From NCBI RefSeq assembly GCF_900142265.1, contig NZ_FRAH01000003.1, forward strand, positions 1 to 64,000: a stretch of DNA of 64,000 bases. Reading direction: 5' to 3'. A program made the translations under genes and the position numbers. Shown piece after piece: positions 58,301-64,000 of the stretch. Under the pieces are notes generated by a model, which saw nothing but the letters and a program-made list of their open reading frames with translations, was not told where the DNA came from and searched no databases. The stretch's first letter is position 1; each line of letters begins with the position of its first letter. The stretch is from Anaerotignum lactatifermentans DSM 14214 (GTDB lineage: Bacteria; Bacillota; Clostridia; Lachnospirales; Anaerotignaceae).

Positions 58301-61300
58301 TCAAAGCTCCCTTTCCGCGCTCTTTTTAGGCGCTGTCTTTTTGTGTTCCGTCCGGGGCTGGCTTTTCAGCTGCTCCATGACGGACTTTTTCTTGTCCCGT
58401 TCCTCCCGGTGGACAGCTTCCGCTAAATCCATGAGGGAAATAGGCTGGCCGCTGCGGGCCTGCTGTTCCAGCTGCGCCACGGTCGGCTCTTTTGGGCCGT
58501 TGTTGATGATGCCGTCGATCATGCCGTAGTCATCCTCCAGCATCATTTCCGCATTTTTCAGCGGATTGTCCGGCAGGAATCCGGGAATCTCGGTGAAACC
58601 AACGCTGTCGCAGTAATGACAGGATACCTTACCGTCCTGCTTGATGGCAACAATGTCACTGACGCTCAGGGACGGGCTGTGAAAATCCACCGGCTTTTGC
58701 AGGTTGAACTGTTCATACAGCGTTTCCAACTGCTCCATAGTGCTGCCGGAACCGTTCAGCGGGGCAGTGTAGATTAAGTCATAATTGTTTCGATCCACGG
58801 CCAGATTGTGCGATTGCAGCCAGTCCAGATTCATAAACCGCACATTCTGCGGATCATCCCGGCTCACCTGATAAATGGCAAAGCAGCTGCCCTCATGGGA
58901 GAGAAACGCCTGCTCCCGTTCCAGCTGCCGGTCCTGCCGTTCCAGCACCTTTTCATGGAACGCCGGACTTTGCTCCCATTCCTCGTGTTCCACGCCGAAA
59001 AGTCCGCCATGCTCCATGATTTCCTCGGTGTCAAACACCATGCTTTCCGTGTTATCTTCATGGAGGATATAGACGGTCAACCCGGCAGCGTCCAGTTCCA
59101 GCGCCCGTTCTCTGGTGACAGGCAGCATCCCATCGTAAAAGTAGCCGTATCCCTGCATATCCGAAACAGATACTTCGCTGTCGGGCATGGGGTACTCATC
59201 CAAAGACTGTTCCTGAGCATCCGGCAGCTGGGTGTCGGCAGTTTCTGCGGTCTGCTGGCTGACCTGTTCCTGCATCTGCTGACAGGCTGCATCCTGCAAG
59301 GTCTCAATCATAGACAGCGGGGCATCCTGAACAGACGGATTTTCCAGTTCCAGCCCCTCACAAATCTGCCGGACAGCGGCGGAACGGGACAGTTCCGGGG
59401 TATCCAGCTGGCCGCCGTCCAGTTCTTTCATGGTTTCTTTGTCATAGAGGGTATAGTCCCAGCCGGTATCGCACGGCTGAATGTGCAGATAGGTGGCATC
59501 GTTCAGAAGAAACAGAGCCTCGGCGGGTTCTGACAGTTCCTGCGGGGAATGTTCCGCATTGGCGGAAATCTCCTGATACTCTGTGCGATAGAGAGACGCA
59601 AGCTGTGCGGAAAGATGTTCCGGGTCCACAAAATTGCTGTTATCGGCATCCGGGGCAGCGCCATTGTCCAGAGCCATCTCCATTTCTTCGTCCCGTTCCC
59701 ATTTTGCCTGTTTCTGTTCCTCCAAAAAGAGAACCATATCCGCGATGTCATGGTGCAGGATTTTATCCGTGTATTGGGTAATTTGCGCCTGAATCTCTGT
59801 TTCTGAAAGGGTTTCGACACGAATTGCCTGTGCATACAAGACATATTCGCGGGCAAAGGACTCTGCCTGTTCTCTTGCTGGCGGCAGAACCACCGGAACA
59901 GTTTCTTTTTTCTGGGCGTTCAGGTCAATGCCGCGCTCCTTGCAGATTTCCTTGTAGTTGCGCTCGATGTCGTTAATCAGCTCGCAGGAAGTCTTGTTGA
60001 TGGTCTCCAGACTGGCCCGTAATTCTTTCAGGTCCTTGTCCTTGCTCCAGGAAGCGATATAACCGAAACTGTTCTCGCCGGTCTGGATGCCAAAATACTG
60101 GCAGACTGCATAGGAAATACTTTCTGCTTCAACTTCTTCTGTGTTGCGGTCTTTGGGTTTTGGCTGGTCAGAAGCATTGTCTCCGGCAGCGGAAGTTTCC
60201 TGTATCTTTTGCCGGTCATGGAGCTTGCTGTGTGCAACCTCGTGAACAGTAGCAGAAACGGTCTGCACCTCGCTCATGCCTTCCCGGATGGCGATGCGCT
60301 GGCGGTCGGGTGAAAAATAGCCGTCCGTGTTGGCGGCCATCGCCTCAAACTCGATGGGAACCGAGGCAGAGCGCCGCACTGCCTCCAGAAACGCTTCATA
60401 GTGCGGAACCGTCCCGGACAGGGAAGAAGCCAGTTCCGGCAGGGGCTTGCCGTCCGTCTGGCTCACATCAAACACCTTGACCGGGCGAAACATGGGGATT
60501 TCGATTTCCTTTTCCTCCATAACTGCCTTGCCGTCTGCATCCAGAATGAGGGCATGGGTGTCCGGGTCTCGCTTCATTTCCTCGATTTTCTTTTTGTAGG
60601 GCGTGGGGGCGATGATGGTGATGCCATGCTCACCCTTTTTCACATGGCGCTCAAACTGGTTTTTCCACTTGTTGAACCCGGCCACCAGCGTAGCTTCCGG
60701 CTTCTGCATATAGATGAGCATGGTGTTGTTGACCGAATAACGGTGGAACTTGGACATAACGGACAGATAGCGTATATACTTTTCGCTCTCGAACAGCTCC
60801 TTGATGCCCTGTTCGATACCCGCCGTGATTTCCTGCAACCGTTCCCGGTTGGTGGGCTTATCAGCCATGATGTTCACTCTCCTCTCTAAATTAGCGATTG
60901 TTGATTGATGTTCAGCGATCCACAGCTTTTGTTCCTCTGGGCTGTCCTCCAGAAAAGAATCCAGCAGATAGCCGATATAATCCTTTTGCTGCACCGCCTC
61001 TAAAAAACGGGGGTGCATGGGTTCCACCGGTGTTTTGGGTGTGTAGCCCGTTTCCCACTTACGGAGCAGATGGAAATAGTCCGCCAAAACCCGAAAGGCA
61101 TGGTCCCGGCTCTCCTGAAACTTCTGCGCCTCGGTTTTCTGCCGGACATAGTTCCGCCGGGGAGGGGCCTGACTGTCATAGATAAGGCCAAAATCCTGCG
61201 CCAGCTTCTCGGCGGCTTCCTTTGGGGACAGGTTGTAGATCCGGGCGGTCAGGTCTATCACATCGCCGGTGGCTCCGCAGCCGAAACAGTAGAAATATTC

Positions 61301-61444
61301 CTCGTTCAGCTTCATGCTGGGATTTTTGTCATCGTGAAAGGGGCAGCAGGCCATGCTGTTCCGTCTGACCTCAATCCCATATCGTTCTGCGGCTTCCCGA
61401 ATGGTGACAGACTGCTTGACCGTCTCAAATACATTTGCGCCCAT
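58301..61444 (-). CDS. CHC2 zinc-finger primase-like domain fused to LtrC/ArdC-like antirestriction protein
   Basis: A 1047-residue reading. Residues 1-190 are a DnaG-type CHC2 zinc finger (CCPFHDDKNPSMKL with C34/H37, FYCFGCGATGDVIDL with C53/C56). From residue 193 (MADKPTNRERLQEI) it becomes the LtrC/ArdC-like protein: ssDNA-binding N-domain (FHRYSVNNTMLIYMQKPEAT), a metallopeptidase motif HEVAH (401-405), then YodL/DUF4316-like repeats. GAGAGGAGAG precedes the internal ATG at 60868. In relatives these are usually two genes, so either a stop was lost or both long and short products form. ATG at 61444 follows the preceding stop directly. Confidence 0.85.
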   Translation of the reverse strand: MGANVFETVKQSVTIREAAERYGIEVRRNSMACCPFHDDKNPSMKLNEEYFYCFGCGATGDVIDLTARIYNLSPKEAAEKLAQDFGLIYDSQAPPRRNYVRQKTEAQKFQESRDHAFRVLADYFHLLRKWETGYTPKTPVEPMHPRFLEAVQQKDYIGYLLDSFLEDSPEEQKLWIAEHQSTIANLERRVNIMADKPTNRERLQEITAGIEQGIKELFESEKYIRYLSVMSKFHRYSVNNTMLIYMQKPEATLVAGFNKWKNQFERHVKKGEHGITIIAPTPYKKKIEEMKRDPDTHALILDADGKAVMEEKEIEIPMFRPVKVFDVSQTDGKPLPELASSLSGTVPHYEAFLEAVRRSASVPIEFEAMAANTDGYFSPDRQRIAIREGMSEVQTVSATVHEVAHSKLHDRQKIQETSAAGDNASDQPKPKDRNTEEVEAESISYAVCQYFGIQTGENSFGYIASWSKDKDLKELRASLETINKTSCELINDIERNYKEICKERGIDLNAQKKETVPVVLPPAREQAESFAREYVLYAQAIRVETLSETEIQAQITQYTDKILHHDIADMVLFLEEQKQAKWERDEEMEMALDNGAAPDADNSNFVDPEHLSAQLASLYRTEYQEISANAEHSPQELSEPAEALFLLNDATYLHIQPCDTGWDYTLYDKETMKELDGGQLDTPELSRSAAVRQICEGLELENPSVQDAPLSMIETLQDAACQQMQEQVSQQTAETADTQLPDAQEQSLDEYPMPDSEVSVSDMQGYGYFYDGMLPVTRERALELDAAGLTVYILHEDNTESMVFDTEEIMEHGGLFGVEHEEWEQSPAFHEKVLERQDRQLEREQAFLSHEGSCFAIYQVSRDDPQNVRFMNLDWLQSHNLAVDRNNYDLIYTAPLNGSGSTMEQLETLYEQFNLQKPVDFHSPSLSVSDIVAIKQDGKVSCHYCDSVGFTEIPGFLPDNPLKNAEMMLEDDYGMIDGIINNGPKEPTVAQLEQQARSGQPISLMDLAEAVHREERDKKKSVMEQLKSQPRTEHKKTAPKKSAEREL

Positions 61445-61446
61445 CG

Positions 61447-61728
61447 TCAATCAGATTTCGATTTGGGGATGGGCGGCCTGTACCCGGCAGCCTTGGCCCG
61501 TTCACTGGCAGCCTTGCGGCGCTCGGCGCTGTATGGCTCCCGGACGGACACACAGCGTTTGGGAACTGTAAAATTGTGCTTATCCTTTTTACAAACCTGT
61601 TCCGGGTGCTTTTGGGAAAGGCGGGTCAGCTTCACCATCAGTTTCCGGTCATGGGTATAAACTTCGGCGGTGTCCTCGGCCTGGTTGTAGAGGAGAATGG
61701 TTTCCTGTTCATAAAGGGAGAGCTTCAT
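61447..61728 (-). CDS. Small conserved protein of Tn1549-like transfer modules
   Basis: A 93-residue basic protein: MKLSLYEQETILLYNQAEDT, AEVYTHDRKLMVKLTRLSQK, then a lysine/arginine-rich end (RRKAASERAKAAGYRPPIPK). Unknown function; always seen between topB and the CHC2 gene in my experience of this element type. Overlaps the topB stop (ATGA). Confidence 0.75.
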   Translation of the reverse strand: MKLSLYEQETILLYNQAEDTAEVYTHDRKLMVKLTRLSQKHPEQVCKKDKHNFTVPKRCVSVREPYSAERRKAASERAKAAGYRPPIPKSKSD

Positions 61729-63842
61729 TTTGCACCGCCTTTCTGCCGGTCAAATTCCAGCTTGAAGTTGGCGTACCGCCCATCGTCCTCCAGAACCACT
61801 GTGGCATCATAGGTCTTGCCGGTCTTTTCGGAATAGCAGCCGGTGATCCTTGTACGGCCATCCTTGAGCAGTGCTGTCACCAGTGCCTTGGTAGGCTGCT
61901 TTTTCTTGGCTGCCCACCATTTGTTGTTTTTCCAGATGGCAAATTTGCAGGATTCTGTCTGGCAGAAGAACCCTTTTTGCAGTTCCGCCACATCACCGCC
62001 GCAGCGGGGGCATTTGCCCACCACTTCGCGGGGCGGCGTGAACAGGTACTCAGTCCCCTTGATGACCTGATAGGTTCTCACCAACTCCCGGAGCATGGCA
62101 CAGATCCCGCCCATGAAGTCCTCCGGGGACAGCTCGCCGCGCTCGATCTCGCTTAAACGGTGTTCCCATTCAGCGGTCAGCAGGGGCGATTGCAGCTGTT
62201 CCGGCAGAACGGTAATCAGGGACACCGCATCTTTGGATGGCATGAGCTGCACAGCTTTCTTACTCTTTTTTCGCTCCAAAAAGCCGGTGGACACCAGCTT
62301 TTCCAGAATCCCGGCGCGGGTGGCCGGGGTTCCTAAACCCTGACGCTCCGCATCCTCCGGCATATCGTCTTTCCCGGCAGTTTCCATCGCGGAAAGCAGC
62401 GTATCCTCGGTGAAGTGTTTGGGCGGGCTGGTTTTGCCCTCCTTGACGGTAGCGCCGGAAAGGTGCAGCGTCTGACCCTCGGACAGTTCTGGCAGACGGC
62501 CTCCGTCCGGCAGGGCCTTGTCCTCGGTTTCCTTGTCCGGCTCCGCATTTTTCAGCGCAGCACGGTAGGCAGCGTCCAGCGCCCGCCAGCCGGGGCGCTT
62601 CACCGTTTTGCCCTTGGTGGTAAACTCCGCACCGGCACACTCCACGGTGACAGCAGTTTCTGAGTAAGTATGCGGTTCCGCCACCGCGCACAGCAGGCGC
62701 AAGGCTACAAGTTCCAAAATCATCCGTTCACCCACCGGCAGACTGGACAGGTCGGCGTTTTGGAGATTGCGGGTGGGGATCACTGCATGGTGGTCGGTCA
62801 CTTTTTTGTCGTTGATGACCGCACCGGCATCACAGGAAATGGCGATCCCTTTGCGAAACGGCATGGCGTTGGCAACCAGATTGACCAGCACCGGCAATCC
62901 CTCCGCCATATCCGAAGTCAGATAGCGGCTGTCTGTGCGGGGATAGGTGCAGAGCTTCTTTTCATACAGGTTTTGCAGATAATCAAGCGTTTGCTGGGCC
63001 GTATATCCCAACAATCGGTTGGCATCCCGTTGGAGGGTAGTCAGGTCATAGAGGGCGGGCGGCTTCTCGGATTTGTCCTTGCGCTCCACCTTTTTGACCG
63101 TCACATCCGCACCCTGACAGGCAGTTTTCAGCTGCTCGGCGGCAGCCTTATCCGCCATGCGTTCCCCGGAAACGGAAAACTCAGGTAGCTCCAGGACTAT
63201 CGTGTAAAACGGAACCGGCTTGAAGGTGTCGATCTCGGCTTCCCGCTGAACGATGAGGGCCAGCGTCGGGGACATGACGCGCCCAATATTCAAAGTGCGG
63301 TGGTACAGCACCGAAAACAGTCTTGTGGCGTTGATACCAACCAGCCAGTCTGCCTTGGCGCGGCAGAGGGCCGCCTGATGCAGACCGTCATAGTCCGCAC
63401 CGGGGCGCAGGTTCGCAAAGCCCTCCCGGATGGCGGAGTCCTCCATTGAGGAAATCCAGAGCCGCTTCATGGGTTTTTGGCATCCCGCCAGCTCATAGAC
63501 GCTGCGGAAAATTAACTCACCCTCGCGTCCGGCATCGCAGGCGTTTACCACCTCGGTCACGTCCGGGGCGTTCATCAGCTGTTTCAGGACAGCAAACTGT
63601 TTCTTTTTGTCTTTGCCCACCACCATCTGCCAATGCTCCGGTAGGATGGGCAGATCGTCATAGCGCCACTTGGCATAGTCCGGGTTATATACATCGGCAT
63701 CGGCCAACCCAGCCAGATGCCCCACGCACCAGCTGACCCGCCAGCCGTTTCCTTCCAGATAGCCGTCCTTGCGGACAGTCGCGCCGATCACGGTGGCCAG
63801 ACTTTGGGCAACAGACGGTTTTTCAGCGATTACCAGCTTCAT
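61725..63842 (-). CDS. topB: DNA topoisomerase III
   Basis: A type IA topoisomerase that decatenates or relaxes ssDNA-containing molecules, here probably during transfer. The 705 residues show the Toprim domain (MKLVIAEKPSVAQSLA with E7; CDAGREGEL, 102-110) and the active-site Y300 in CTYPRTDSRYL. The gate region and a C-terminal zinc ribbon (CPRCGGDVAELQKGFFC) follow. AAAAGGAGGAAAAC before the ATG at 63842 decides the start; a longer reading has no support. It is the first complete gene of the visible transfer operon. Confidence 0.95.
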   Translation of the reverse strand: MKLVIAEKPSVAQSLATVIGATVRKDGYLEGNGWRVSWCVGHLAGLADADVYNPDYAKWRYDDLPILPEHWQMVVGKDKKKQFAVLKQLMNAPDVTEVVNACDAGREGELIFRSVYELAGCQKPMKRLWISSMEDSAIREGFANLRPGADYDGLHQAALCRAKADWLVGINATRLFSVLYHRTLNIGRVMSPTLALIVQREAEIDTFKPVPFYTIVLELPEFSVSGERMADKAAAEQLKTACQGADVTVKKVERKDKSEKPPALYDLTTLQRDANRLLGYTAQQTLDYLQNLYEKKLCTYPRTDSRYLTSDMAEGLPVLVNLVANAMPFRKGIAISCDAGAVINDKKVTDHHAVIPTRNLQNADLSSLPVGERMILELVALRLLCAVAEPHTYSETAVTVECAGAEFTTKGKTVKRPGWRALDAAYRAALKNAEPDKETEDKALPDGGRLPELSEGQTLHLSGATVKEGKTSPPKHFTEDTLLSAMETAGKDDMPEDAERQGLGTPATRAGILEKLVSTGFLERKKSKKAVQLMPSKDAVSLITVLPEQLQSPLLTAEWEHRLSEIERGELSPEDFMGGICAMLRELVRTYQVIKGTEYLFTPPREVVGKCPRCGGDVAELQKGFFCQTESCKFAIWKNNKWWAAKKKQPTKALVTALLKDGRTRITGCYSEKTGKTYDATVVLEDDGRYANFKLEFDRQKGGAK

Positions 63843-63999
63843 GGTTTGTTTTCCTCCTTTTCTTGAGCCATCGTTCCATCTCACGATGGCAGACTCCCAC
63901 GCAGGGCTGCCCATAATTCCCACAGCCATAACAGGGGTGGCTTTTGGGTAAAGAGAGAGGACGGGAAGTGTCCTTCCCGCCCTCCGGCCTGCGTGTCAT
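63823..63999 (-). CDS. Small cysteine-rich protein, possibly incomplete at the window edge
   Basis: A frame ending 20 bases inside topB encodes SHPCYGCGNYGQPCVGVCHR, followed by EMERWLKKRRKTNHEAGNR. Four cysteines spaced C-x2-C and C-x3-C suggest a zinc knuckle. The first ATG in view is at the window edge (63999), so the real start may lie outside. The overlap with the topB ribosome site is typical of this tightly packed operon. Family not recognised. Confidence 0.45.
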   Translation of the reverse strand: MTRRPEGGKDTSRPLSLPKSHPCYGCGNYGQPCVGVCHREMERWLKKRRKTNHEAGNR

Positions 64000-64000
64000 C

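Larger units (their letters stand above)
25906..64000. mobile_element. Conjugative element 2 (Tn1549/CTn-like), left part
   Basis: The left border is placed where the element 1 recombinase loses homology (about 25,905). The element contains its own two serine recombinases, the TnpW-like and sigma-like genes, transporter cargo and a transfer module (relaxase, MobC, DUF3849, methylase/helicase, TTRAP, CHC2-LtrC, TopB). Gene content and order resemble Tn1549 and the CTn elements of Clostridioides. It continues beyond the window, where the type IV secretion genes and right end must lie. The nesting is inference from one junction. Confidence 0.7.

Noticed and set aside
1-64000. tRNA, rRNA, CRISPR arrays and prophage structural genes
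   Set aside because: None could be recognised by reading both strands; a covariance-model scan was not possible here.

Overview
The window looks like chromosome of a Clostridia-class Firmicute. A Lachnospirales/Anaerotignum-like host is a guess from gene content only. Evidence: strong AGGAGG-type ribosome sites, frequent TTG starts, a YtaF sporulation membrane protein, a BirA-type biotin operator, and Tn4451/Tn1549-like mobile DNA. About 18.8 kb of housekeeping chromosome is followed by about 45 kb of mobile DNA that runs off the right edge.

Chromosomal part (1-18.8 kb): the 5' part of an IS200-type tnpA; a leftward block of rlmH, a YycJ/WalJ-like metallohydrolase, murA, an SDR oxidoreductase and a Ca2+-type P-ATPase; ytaF and two small paired proteins reading right; a DUF1846 protein, comF and recD2 reading left; a TetR regulator whose operator recurs in front of a membrane-protein gene; and a bioY-bioB-bioD-bioA operon behind a BirA operator and promoter. 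An XRE regulator gene is cut off at about 18,848 by the first mobile element.

Element 1 (about 18.85-25.9 kb): a Tn4451-like integrative mobilizable element. It carries a pMV158/MobV-type oriT, an ANT(6) streptomycin adenylyltransferase, a small exported protein, an XRE regulator, an MTA/SAH nucleosidase, a cysteine-rich VLP protein, RepA, a MobV relaxase, TnpW and a large serine recombinase. The recombinase is cut after about 136 residues.

Element 2 (about 25.9 kb to beyond 64 kb): a Tn1549-like conjugative element that appears to have inserted into the recombinase gene of element 1. It has two tandem large serine recombinases plus a TnpW-like protein, a structured non-coding region, and a sigma-like regulator with its own leader. 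Next come a GntR/ABC-2 transporter operon, a MATE transporter behind an attenuator-like leader peptide, and a two-component system with three ABC-transporter subunits. The promoters of that last module share one repeated box. The transfer module follows: relaxase, MobC, DUF3849, a 2875-residue methylase/helicase with tnpV overprinted in another frame, TTRAP, a CHC2-LtrC fusion, and topoisomerase III. A self-contained DUF1016 (YhcG) nuclease cassette sits between relaxase and mobC. The type IV secretion genes would lie beyond the right edge.
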